Of a stretch of DNA of 46,043 bases, positions 34,681 through 42,929 are shown piece after piece. The DNA is from Bacteroidota bacterium (GTDB lineage: Bacteria > Bacteroidota > Bacteroidia > B-17B0 > Aurantibacillaceae). Position 1 is the first letter of the stretch, and each line of letters starts with the position of its first letter. The notes below the pieces were generated by a model. The model was not told the DNA's origin and did no database searches. It saw only the letters and a program-made list of their open reading frames with translations. Position numbers and translations under genes: made by a program. Location: NCBI GenBank assembly GCA_023251755.1, contig JAHEYF010000033.1:1-46043 (forward strand). The letters are read 5' to 3'.

Positions 34681-36109
34681 AAACAGAAGCCAAATACTTA
34701 AGGGCTTTAATTCCCGGCATAAAAAAATACGCGCCGCCTTTTACGTTTACAAATTCAGGTACATCGGTGTAGCGCTCTCTTAATCCACTTTCCTTAGGTA
34801 CACTAAAAGTACCGGTCATTTTAGTATTACCGGGATGAGAGTGGTTTCCGGTAACCGGGTCGCGCTCATCATACAATCCTTCAAACTTCGGGTTGTTGAC
34901 CCAGGCGTTTTGTATAAATTCAAATTGTCTGCCAATATCTGCATTAAAACAAATAAAGTGCAATCCGCGTTCGCCTTCCACACTGCTTACTTTTAAAATA
35001 TCTTCCGGCTTCATGCTGTTTGTTACAGGGGTTCCATAAGATCTTCCCCTGCGCAATATGCGGTGCTTTTTAGAAATTTCATTGGAGGCGTGTTCACTCA
35101 TGTCCTGTCCATCGCGTGGGTTGGTGCGGCGTATGTGTGAGGCATAAGGGCATTTTAATCCTTCACCGTCTGAATGCCTGTAGCCAAAATGATCCACATT
35201 TGATTTTGTTGTATCATCCTTTTCAGGGCTAACAGCTAAAGGAGCGCCACTGGGCCAGCGGCCTACCATTTTAGAAGCCAGCTTGATCATTTCCTCTTCG
35301 TTGCATTTTTCTTTTTCAAGGCGGGTAGCCTCGTCCATGTATTTCCAAAACTTTACCACGTCTTGTTTATACTGTCTGAATACAAGGAAGCTGCCGTTTC
35401 TGCCCAGGTCTTTTAAACCGGGTTGGGCAGTGGAAAATGAAAGTAAATTTTCCTTGTCTAAATTCGGATTAACAACGGGTGCTATCGGGTATTGATCGTA
35501 TTCGTTTTTATAGCCTAAAATAAATTCGCCGGCTGCAACGGTGTTTTGCGGACTGTCTTTTCTATCCAAGCCTTTAATAGTTGGTTGTGCAATTCCATCC
35601 TGAAAACCAAAATGTTCTTTTCTTTCGGGAAGAACAGTGGTGTCTAATTTTTTTATTTCCGAAAAACCATTGGCTTCCAGCTGGGCTTTTTGTTTGGCGT
35701 ACCAGGCGTTCATTATATCTTCGCTTGCTCCATACAACATGGCCAGTACATGAACGGGCGCTGTTTTTTTTCCGCCCCAGTCCCAGCCTGCCGGATCGCT
35801 TGTGCCATAATCGCCTAAGTAATCCTGTTTGTGACGGGTCAACATACCATCTTCCATCTCCATAGGAAAGCTGTCCAATGTAGCGGCGTCCAATCCCAGG
35901 GCTTTTAAACCTTCAAAGGTAAAAGCTAAGTTCATGGCTGTTTCCTGCGGTTTGTCGGTGCCGAAGGTAATTGTTGCAATATTGTTTTTAATCCATTTTT
36001 TTACTGCCACAGCGTCTTTAATTCCCAACAACAGAAAGTCTGCTGCGGGCAAATTGGAATATCCTTTAATAATGATTCCCTGTATATCCTGTGTTTCTAA
36101 ATTTTCCAT
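34679..36109 (-). CDS. DyP-type haem peroxidase
   Basis: 476 residues with no signal peptide. HFGFQDGIAQP at about 166-176 contains the DyP GxxDG motif with catalytic Asp171. SHIRRTNPRD at 324-333 gives the proximal haem ligand His325, and RRGRSYGTP at about 353-361 gives the distal Arg. Two ferredoxin-like halves fit the DyP dimeric alpha/beta fold; the length exceeds the classic 300-350 residues, as in the larger DyP classes. DyP peroxidases oxidise dyes, porphyrins or lignin-like substrates with hydrogen peroxide and are often packed in encapsulins. A flavo-oxidase that could supply peroxide is encoded two genes upstream (37593-39953). Confidence 0.88.
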   Translation of the reverse strand: MENLETQDIQGIIIKGYSNLPAADFLLLGIKDAVAVKKWIKNNIATITFGTDKPQETAMNLAFTFEGLKALGLDAATLDSFPMEMEDGMLTRHKQDYLGDYGTSDPAGWDWGGKKTAPVHVLAMLYGASEDIMNAWYAKQKAQLEANGFSEIKKLDTTVLPERKEHFGFQDGIAQPTIKGLDRKDSPQNTVAAGEFILGYKNEYDQYPIAPVVNPNLDKENLLSFSTAQPGLKDLGRNGSFLVFRQYKQDVVKFWKYMDEATRLEKEKCNEEEMIKLASKMVGRWPSGAPLAVSPEKDDTTKSNVDHFGYRHSDGEGLKCPYASHIRRTNPRDGQDMSEHASNEISKKHRILRRGRSYGTPVTNSMKPEDILKVSSVEGERGLHFICFNADIGRQFEFIQNAWVNNPKFEGLYDERDPVTGNHSHPGNTKMTGTFSVPKESGLRERYTDVPEFVNVKGGAYFFMPGIKALKYLASV

Positions 36110-36114
36110 GTGGT

Positions 36115-36165
36115 ATTAAGTGAAAAGTAAAAAGTTAAAAGTTAAAAGATTCGGATCACGGTTAG
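36115..36165. repeat. Heptad array (AAAAGTT class)
   Basis: Units TTAAGTG, AAAAGTA, AAAAGTT, AAAAGTT, AAAAGAT directly precede the DyP start on the template side; same class as 5298, 33419 and 45960. Confidence 0.7.
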
Positions 36166-36210
36166 CCCACTGTTTACTATAATTTTAATGCGTCGTTATT
36201 GACTTAATGA

Positions 36211-37488
36211 TTATAATTTACTTAACCATTTACGGGCTTCGTGTTCGCTCATTTCACCATAAAGGCCATCCCGGATAGCCGCATTGTGAAAAATGTTTTT
36301 TACAGTAACCGTTTTGTTGGCACTGTACCAGACATTGGAGATGACCTGAAAACTTCTGGCCCAGGCCATGAACCCGTCTGCGTCTTTCGCTCCTCCAAAC
36401 CACATCAACCTTGTTTTAGGATAACCAACGGTGTGGCAAAACATAAGGGTTAATTGCCGGCCTGCAATGTTGATAAAGTCACGCAGGTAATTTTCAGAGT
36501 TCCCATCAAAGTTGCTGAGGAAGATCATTTGTTTGCCATCGTTCACAATCAGCCATCTTGCAAATTGTACGGTGGGTATACCCGATAACTTTCCTTTGCT
36601 AAACAGGTAAGGGGCGAGAAAGTTTGTCATGCGCAGCAAAAACAACATGGTAGACTTTCTCAGAAAGCCCGGCTTCACATTGCCCATAGCCGAAAACTGT
36701 TGCTGCACAATGGTGTTTTCCCTTTCAACCAAAGTGCGTACATGGTTTTTGTCTATTTTACAAACCAGGTCCTTTGTTGTTATTTCATTGATCAGCACCA
36801 ATGTCATCCATACAATTACGAAAGGAATGATGATTGGTAAAAGAACAATAACGAGCAGAATAACTAAAATCAGTTTGCCATAAAACACCGCACTTTCTCC
36901 TGCGGATCTTTTAGGAGCAGGTGTTTTAGCCCATTGCAATTTCGGGTTGCCATTTACAAAATCAACAATTTTTTTGCGAATGTAAACGGCGTCTTTTCCT
37001 TTGAACTCAATTTTCTGAGCGTCGGCATAGTTTTCAATGGCTTCCCGCAGCTCATTTTCATTCCTGATTTGTGATACCGAACGCTGACCAACTCCCACAT
37101 AAAAGGTATCGGTTGGAATTGAACTTGTTTTTAAATAGTCCGACAATTTAGCAGCTGAATAAGCACCCTCCGGAAATTTTAAACACATCGAAAAGATGCT
37201 CCAAAGTCCGGGGCCTGCATTGTCTATCAGTTCTTTTAAATGATTGTCGGTTGGCAGGTCGTAATTGGTAGTAAAACTTAAGCGGGCCGGAAAGGGTTTT
37301 CCGTAAGCATCTGTACCTTCATCAAACACCACAAAGCGGGCGAAATGAATGGAGGTTAATTTTGCAAAAGGAACGACGCTGTTGGTATCGATACCTGCCG
37401 CTTCTATTTCCTTGAATTTATCTCTTAGTTCCTGCTTTTTCCCCGGTTTAATGTCAACAACTATAGAGAGTGCACCGTGTTGGGCCAT
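36211..37488 (-). CDS. Unknown membrane protein with duplicated ferredoxin-like halves
   Basis: 425 residues. The N-terminal half opens with ALSIVVDIKPGKKQELRDKF and contains IHFARFVVFDEG, then ARLSFTTNYDLPTDNHLKEL. The C-terminal half contains VQFARWLIVNDG, then QMIFLSNFDGNSENYLRDFI. These two blocks align with one another, showing an internal duplication of a dimeric alpha/beta-barrel (ABM/DyP-like) unit. Between them, at about 208-240, lies a long hydrophobic stretch (LILVILLVIVLLPIIIPFVI) able to cross the membrane as one long or two short helices. No signal peptide. The unit's fold class is the one used by DyP peroxidases next door, yet no haem motif is seen. The enzymatic role is unknown; anchoring of neighbouring enzymes to the membrane is inference. 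Confidence 0.7.
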   Translation of the reverse strand: MAQHGALSIVVDIKPGKKQELRDKFKEIEAAGIDTNSVVPFAKLTSIHFARFVVFDEGTDAYGKPFPARLSFTTNYDLPTDNHLKELIDNAGPGLWSIFSMCLKFPEGAYSAAKLSDYLKTSSIPTDTFYVGVGQRSVSQIRNENELREAIENYADAQKIEFKGKDAVYIRKKIVDFVNGNPKLQWAKTPAPKRSAGESAVFYGKLILVILLVIVLLPIIIPFVIVWMTLVLINEITTKDLVCKIDKNHVRTLVERENTIVQQQFSAMGNVKPGFLRKSTMLFLLRMTNFLAPYLFSKGKLSGIPTVQFARWLIVNDGKQMIFLSNFDGNSENYLRDFINIAGRQLTLMFCHTVGYPKTRLMWFGGAKDADGFMAWARSFQVISNVWYSANKTVTVKNIFHNAAIRDGLYGEMSEHEARKWLSKL

Positions 37489-37493
37489 GATAA

Positions 37494-37598
37494 GTTAGTT
37501 AATAGCGATTAGTGAATAGTTAATAGTAGCTGGTCGTAAGTAGTTGGTAGCAGGAGGGTACTTGATACCTGCTACTAACTACCTGCTACCGTTTACGC
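37494..37598. repeat. Clean heptad array with complementary halves
   Basis: About fourteen 7-bp units, among them AGTTAGT, TAATAGC, GATTAGT, GAATAGT, TAATAGT, AGCTGGT, CGTAAGT, AGTTGGT, AGCAGGA, then TGATACC, TGCTACT, AACTACC, TGCTACC. TAGTTGGTAGCAGG pairs with CCTGCTACTAACTA around a 13-nt loop. Confidence 0.8.
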
Positions 37599-39953
37599 AA
37601 ACTGCGGTTTAACATAAATTTCATAAAGTGAACCTGAAAAATATTTTCCGAATTCGGCCAATATTTTTACTTCTTCGGCTTTTGATTTTGCATTGAGTAC
37701 TTTCATAGTTGTCATTTGTACTGCAAAATCAGCGGTTTCAATTACCAGTATTCCTTTTCCAAGTACAGGGGAAGTTTCACTTTCCTGTTCGTGAACGGTA
37801 ATGAATAAAGTACAGGTGTCTGCCCACATATCAAAACCTTTGTCGTCTCTTACTACTTTATAGCCATAAAAATAATAGGCTTTGCCTTCTTCTGAATTTA
37901 CAGTCATTTTGTATTTCATCAGCTTGGTCGGCACGTCTGCTTTTTCATCCACAAACAAATTAAATATACCATTTGATATCGTTAATGGTTTGGATGACAA
38001 GGCAGGGGCCTTCACCACGCCGGCTAATTTAGCCTGGTGGTTTTTGTCTTTCAGCATGGTTTCCACATCATCAGAAATAACTGTTAAGGTGAATGCAAAC
38101 GAGGAACCGCTTTCTTTGCCCTGGTCAGCACCTTTTTGGAAGTCTTCTTTTTCGTTTACAGAGAAGAAGCCTTTCATTGTTTCGGTAAACTGAATGCCTG
38201 GTTTTTTTAAATTGCTATCGTTTATCTTCACTTCTTCGTAACCATAGTTAATGGTGAAGCCGTAATCTTTGGCCATTAATTCGCAGGACCTTTCTGCCAA
38301 AGCCGAAATAGTTATTAAAGGGTTCACACCCAATGGAAGTGGCAACACCGCTCCATCAGACACATACAATCCTTTGTGAACATCGGTACCTGATTTGGAA
38401 GAGAACACTTCTCCTTTGTGATTAACAACGCCTTTACTTGCATCGTCTCCCATTACACAACCACCTAAAGGGTGTACGGTCATCAGGTCGTAATCCATTA
38501 CTTTGGTCCAGGTTGGATTGGGAATAAATTCACCACCAATTGCCTGGGTCGCCGCTTTTAAATTGGTATCTACTTTTTTAAAGATGGGTTGTTTGCCCAC
38601 TCCCGGCCAGGTAATTTTTAATTTATCATTTTCCAATCTCATTTTACCATTGCCATCGTCGTGGGTCATTACCAAGAAAGCCTGTGTGTTGTTTAAGGCG
38701 CCTTTGTATGCACCACCAAGCAGACTTACCAACTCTGCCCCTCTTTTTTTGAGGGTGTTTTTAAATGCTGTGTCCTGACTTTTTCCAAATAATTTAGAGA
38801 TGGATACCATTGAGGCAGAAATTGTACTGGCCAATGGCCCCGGTACGTTCCCGTCTTCAATCACCATTCCGTCTTCTAATTTTGCTTGTTCGCGTAAATC
38901 GATGACCGAAGTAATGCAAGGCCCAACCGGACTCACTTTACCACCGGGAGGATTGGTACCAAAACCAACTGTGTTTACCTGCACATCGCAATTGTACCCG
39001 AAGCCCAACACGTCTCCGTTGCCGGTAAAACGGTCTCCTGTTTTTTCAGAAATAACAAGTCCTTTTTCTTTTGAACGTAAAAGTATTTCTGTACTTCCCA
39101 ATGATCCGGCTGCTACTACAACTATATCAGCAGTCACAAACAATGGAGCTGCATCAAATTTTTCGCTTTCCGCACCCTGAATTTTGTAATGCACGGCCCA
39201 TTTACCATCGGCCGCCTTGCTCACATATCTTACATCTACTTCGGTAAATATTTCTGCGCCGTGATTTTTTGCATCGGGCAGGTAATTCATCAGAGTAGTG
39301 TTTTTTGCTCCGTAATTACAACCGGTCATACAATCTCCGCACAGTTCACATTTGTACTGGTCAACACCGGCGTTGTTTTTTCTGTTTTCAAAAGTTACGT
39401 TCAGGTCTAAGTACCTGAATGCATTTGGCTTGCCCATGCCTTTGGCCGATAGCTTCATGGCCTCAGACTTCGGTAGTTTCCCATATCCGTTTTTTCCTTC
39501 GGGATATTGGTTGGGTTGCAACATATTCCAGGCACGGTCCAATCCTCTTTTAAAGGAATCCGGATCGTTTCTAAGCGCTGAAGGCCATTCTTCTTTTTTC
39601 ATGACCCTTTCTTCCGGCGGCAATGAAACGTTTGCATTCACCAACGATGTTCCTCCTAATCCGCAACCTTTGTATACACTAATATCATCGTTCATGTGAA
39701 AATCATACAAACCGGTTTTTGAACCAATGTGTTTTCCACCTGCATTAAATTGCATTTGTTTCAAGGCGTCTGCTGTTGTACGCGGATATTCGCCGGGTAA
39801 AAATTCTTTACCTTTTTCGAGCAGGCCTACTTTTTTACCTCCGCGCGATAAACGGGAAGCGGCAATACTGGCACCGTATCCGGAACCAATAACGATTACA
39901 TCGTAATGGTTTTTGATGTCGGCAACTGGTGATGATAAACGTTTGAAATTCAT
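37593..39953 (-). CDS. GMC-family FAD oxidoreductase (cholesterol-oxidase-like)
   Basis: 786 residues. FAD-binding GSGYGAS at 23-29 with an acidic end (LLEKG) marks the dinucleotide fold. CGLGGTSLVNANVSLPPEER at 97-116 is the GMC flavin-clamp segment. A CxxCxxCxxxC cluster (Cys202, 205, 208, 212) recalls the ferredoxin-type segment found in many GMC oxidases of this branch. MTVHPLGGCVMGD and VSDGAVLPLPLGVNP give the catalytic His and C-terminal FAD contacts. Residues about 600-786 form a beta-rich extra domain (AFTLTVISDDVE, YYFYGYKVV, DMWADTCTLF). If oxygen is the acceptor, it yields hydrogen peroxide, a substrate for the DyP and catalase-like proteins. The start lies 7 bases from the metallophosphoesterase stop, so the two are co-transcribed. 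Confidence 0.85.
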   Translation of the reverse strand: MNFKRLSSPVADIKNHYDVIVIGSGYGASIAASRLSRGGKKVGLLEKGKEFLPGEYPRTTADALKQMQFNAGGKHIGSKTGLYDFHMNDDISVYKGCGLGGTSLVNANVSLPPEERVMKKEEWPSALRNDPDSFKRGLDRAWNMLQPNQYPEGKNGYGKLPKSEAMKLSAKGMGKPNAFRYLDLNVTFENRKNNAGVDQYKCELCGDCMTGCNYGAKNTTLMNYLPDAKNHGAEIFTEVDVRYVSKAADGKWAVHYKIQGAESEKFDAAPLFVTADIVVVAAGSLGSTEILLRSKEKGLVISEKTGDRFTGNGDVLGFGYNCDVQVNTVGFGTNPPGGKVSPVGPCITSVIDLREQAKLEDGMVIEDGNVPGPLASTISASMVSISKLFGKSQDTAFKNTLKKRGAELVSLLGGAYKGALNNTQAFLVMTHDDGNGKMRLENDKLKITWPGVGKQPIFKKVDTNLKAATQAIGGEFIPNPTWTKVMDYDLMTVHPLGGCVMGDDASKGVVNHKGEVFSSKSGTDVHKGLYVSDGAVLPLPLGVNPLITISALAERSCELMAKDYGFTINYGYEEVKINDSNLKKPGIQFTETMKGFFSVNEKEDFQKGADQGKESGSSFAFTLTVISDDVETMLKDKNHQAKLAGVVKAPALSSKPLTISNGIFNLFVDEKADVPTKLMKYKMTVNSEEGKAYYFYGYKVVRDDKGFDMWADTCTLFITVHEQESETSPVLGKGILVIETADFAVQMTTMKVLNAKSKAEEVKILAEFGKYFSGSLYEIYVKPQFA

Positions 39954-39960
39954 GATTTTG

Positions 39961-41661
39961 TTATTGGAGATTAATAATAATTGGAGATTCGATTAGTTCA
40001 GGAATTATTTCGTCTGAGGTCGTGTACTTATTGTCTTTTTGAGCTTTCCAGGTGGCCGACTTTTTAAGTCCAATCGGATAAATGGTCAATTGATTGTCTT
40101 TGAAATGCATCCTTAAAAAATTCTTGTAGCCTTCTATTTTCATGGCCGAAAAAGCTTCGTTGTCGTGGATGCCAAATACCAGGTTGCAGAACAGTAAATA
40201 AAATCCTGTAAGGGCGCCTGCCAGTCCGCCACCTATTACAAAGGCTTCTGCTGCAAGGGCTAATGGCCCGGTAACCGGACCTGTGATGTGGAACACTGAA
40301 TAGTTAAGGTAACTAAACACCCACAGTGAAACCATCATTAATACAACATGCAATACACCATGAATTGCGCCCAGTATACCAATGTATTTAAGCTTAGAAG
40401 AGTTGACGTCACAGAATTTATAAAACCCAACAACAAATATTGCCAGGATGGCTATGGCAATTGGACTGTGTGAGAAGGTAATTAATAAGCGGGAGTAAAC
40501 ACTGCATATTTCAGAGATACCCAATTCTCTTATTTCTGTAAATATATCTCCGGGACTTGCATCAAATGCACTTGCAATGTGAAGCGACCAGGCAAACAAT
40601 AAATGGATGACAGCTAAAAATACACCAAATGAAAAATTGTAAAAGGGGAAGAATACATCGCCAAAAGCCATTGACCTGGATGTTTTCTTTTCAGGAAATG
40701 CTGCTTTTAGTTCAAAATCCCCTTCCTTCATATTGATTAATTTATCCGGAAGGTTGTGTGTAGGGTGCATAAAGGCTCCACCACCACCGGCGGTAATTTT
40801 ATGGTGTACTTTGCCCTGGCCTTTGTCCTGTGCATAATGCGCGTAATGATGCAGGTCACCCGCGAGGGTTAGTATTTGTTCGAAGCCTTTATCGGCAATG
40901 TATTTTCTTTCAAAAAATTCCAGGTTCTGATAAGTGCTGTCTGCTTTTTTTGAGGTGTGGTAAACCCAGCTTGGTTCTGCAGTACATAAAATAACTTTAT
41001 CGTCTTTCTTCATCCGCTTAGCCACCTCAATGTCAAAGTAGTCTAACTGTGGTTTATCTATATCGGCTTCTAATTGAATGTCGATGGCCCACAACCATGT
41101 ATTTTTTGTAAGTTGAATAGCGAAGTAACTTCTGTTTTGTTTGGTCTTCCAGCTTCCAATCCAGCGACCCTGACAAAATATTTTGACAAAATTAGTCAGT
41201 CCGTCATACCAATCGTGGTTTCACGGTACTGCATATATGTCGGCTTCGGGACCGCCTTTTACCCAAGGGGCCGCAGCATCCATAGGGCCAATAAACCTGT
41301 TTTGATACAATTCCCTTGAAGGGGTTGGGTAAACCTGATCGCCACCAAAAACAACAACTTTGGCACGGGGTAATTTTTGATCTGAGTTTGGCGTTTTAAC
41401 AAGTATCTGATCCTTTGCAATCAGCTGGGCCATAGTAAAAGTGGGGTTGAACCCGTCTCCTGTATCTGATATATAGTCTAACCACAATTCATTTGAGTTG
41501 GCATACTCATCATGAATTTTTACCTCACTAATGGATGCTATCGTTTCTCTTTTGTCGGCGTAAGAACCGAAAACTGAGGACAGGACAGCCCTAACACCCG
41601 TACTTGCAAGTTGACCTACATCGAACCAGCCAACCATTTTCTGGGGCTTAAATTTTTCCAT
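39961..41661 (-). pseudogene. Membrane metallophosphoesterase interrupted by TGA in the GNHD motif
   Basis: A 566-residue frame from ATG 41661 to 39961 is broken by a single in-frame TGA at 41221-41223 (codon 147). The residues around it read IYAVP-stop-NHDWYDGL; calcineurin-type phosphoesterases have GNHD here, so a GGA-to-TGA change is the simplest explanation. Upstream is FGGDQVYP (metal motif GDxxx), downstream AGDLHHYAHY (late His motif). From residue 245 on there are four to five hydrophobic membrane spans, then a soluble tail. No frameshift is needed; the 42 codons after TGA are open before the first possible TTG/other restart at 41094. It could be a real nonsense mutation, a sequencing error or a recoded stop. 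It is the first gene of the redox/DUF2589 series. Confidence 0.85.
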
Positions 41662-41854
41662 ACAAGAATTTTATAGACTAATTAAGTTCACGAAACTAAC
41701 AAAACATTTATAATAAAGAAATAAAAAAAGTGATTTCACTCATTTTTCTTAAAAAAATAAATCTGTATATCTTCGCTCAACAGACATTTATTCCTGAGTC
41801 AACAAGAATATTCATCGTCGAATCTTCAAATCATGCTTCGGTTAATCATCTTCA

Positions 41855-41900
41855 TTTTACCACTAAGTCACTCAGCGCACAAAGGCTCACTAAGGTTTTT
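41855..41900. repeat. CACTAAG-type short repeat
   Basis: Units CCACTAA, GTCACTC, AGCGCAC, AAAGGCT, CACTAAG, GTTTTTAG are the complement of the CCTTAGTG repeat at 3551-3582. Confidence 0.65.
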
Positions 41901-41925
41901 AGCAATTCTATAGATATCCGATTGG

Positions 41926-42076
41926 CTAATCATCAATACCTATCAGCTTTTCATTTACCTGTTTCCACATCAGCTAATCAGCTAATCATCACATCAGCTA
42001 ATCCTCAACACCTATCAGCTTTTCATTTACCTGTTTCCACATCAGCTAATCAGCTAATCATCACATCAGCTAATCA
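41926..42076. repeat. 72-bp tandem repeat, 2.1 copies, with internal ATCAGCTA units
   Basis: Copy 1 is 41941-42012, copy 2 is 42013-42076; a partial copy precedes. Each unit contains CAGCTTTTCATTTACCTG, then TTTCCACATCAGCTAATC and further ATCAGCTAATC pieces. The last copy overlaps the stop codon of the 42074 gene. The 41662-42073 spacer holds this and the previous repeat and no gene. Confidence 0.9.
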
Positions 42077-42814
42077 TTTCTTCGGTTTCCTCAAATACTC
42101 CTGCACGGTATAAATCCTGTTCACAATGATGTATTTATTCACATCCACCACAAATTCGCTTAAGCCTATATGCGATTTGTTCTGCGGGTTCCAATCGTAG
42201 GTATAGCCCAATTGTGTCCAGGGGTAATTGTCGTAAGGTTTACAATTGTAATAACGGTTGATCCTGCTTTCGTTGATCCAGTTAATATAGGTGGAATCTG
42301 TTTTTTCGGGGAAACACAAGTCACAACTGCCGTCGCTTATCTCCTTGTCGGGGCATGGACGAAACAGGTCCTGCGGACGCACCCAAAACTCAATAAAATA
42401 CCTGTAGGTGGATGTTGGAGGCAGGCCCAGCAATTGTTTCAAACGAAGAGAAGTGTCTTTTACCCCCATCATACTGAACTTTTTTTTCAGTTCCGGTGCT
42501 GCTGTCACCCAAAGTCTGTAATTGCCGGTGTTGTACTTTCCTGTGCTTTTGTTGTTTTGATAATAAGTCGTGTCGTTTTTTAAAGAAAGTGCCAGGATAT
42601 AATCTTCCCCCTCAATTGTTTTGTGAACAAGGTTTTTGTTTTCGGGCCTGATGGAAACCAACGTATTGACTATTTTACTTTGTGTTGGTGGGCAGGCCCC
42701 GCTGATAGAAGCAATATAGAGTTTGGCTAAATGTGCAGAATCGGTTTGCGCCTGAAGGGAAATTGTACATTGAAAAATAAAAATCAGAACAAAAAATAAA
42801 TTGCATTTTTTCAT
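42074..42814 (-). CDS. Secreted protein of unknown function
   Basis: 246 residues. A signal peptide (FFVLIFIFQCTISLQAQ, cleaved near 23) sends it out of the cytoplasm; the Cys in the core is not in a lipobox. Eight or so Cys, including a CPDKEISDGSCDLC cluster, suggest disulfides. Aromatic-rich segments (TYRYFIEFWVRPQDLFRPCP, YNCKPYDNYPWTQLGYTYDW) lie in the second half. No recognised domain. It is on the minus strand, downstream of the DEAD-box gene by 115 bases, and ends within the 72-bp tandem repeat. No T9SS tail is present. Confidence 0.75.
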   Translation of the reverse strand: MKKCNLFFVLIFIFQCTISLQAQTDSAHLAKLYIASISGACPPTQSKIVNTLVSIRPENKNLVHKTIEGEDYILALSLKNDTTYYQNNKSTGKYNTGNYRLWVTAAPELKKKFSMMGVKDTSLRLKQLLGLPPTSTYRYFIEFWVRPQDLFRPCPDKEISDGSCDLCFPEKTDSTYINWINESRINRYYNCKPYDNYPWTQLGYTYDWNPQNKSHIGLSEFVVDVNKYIIVNRIYTVQEYLRKPKK

Positions 42815-42929
42815 AATTGTTTTAAATATAGAAAGGGAATAAATGTAACAATTTTGATTGAGTATAAAAGTCTTTTTCTTCCGAAAACTAATTCGAACTT
42901 ATTTTTAGTGAAGAGTCGGAATGAAAAAA

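Noticed and set aside
40800-41094. Separate downstream gene starting at TTG 41094
   Set aside because: It is in the same frame as the upstream part, and the 42 codons between, starting NHDWYDG, are clearly part of the protein.
41221-41223. UGA read as Gly (recoded genetic code)
   Set aside because: TGA ends other genes in the window in sensible places (TIR gene, 42074 gene), so a global UGA-to-Gly code is not supported.
41926-42076. CRISPR-like array from regularly repeated 72-bp units
   Set aside because: The repeats are directly joined with no unique spacers and no cas genes nearby; it is a plain tandem duplication.
41730-42113. 127-codon plus-strand frame over the tandem repeat
   Set aside because: Its repeated peptide is created by the 72-bp duplication; it has no promoter, and the region is repeat DNA.
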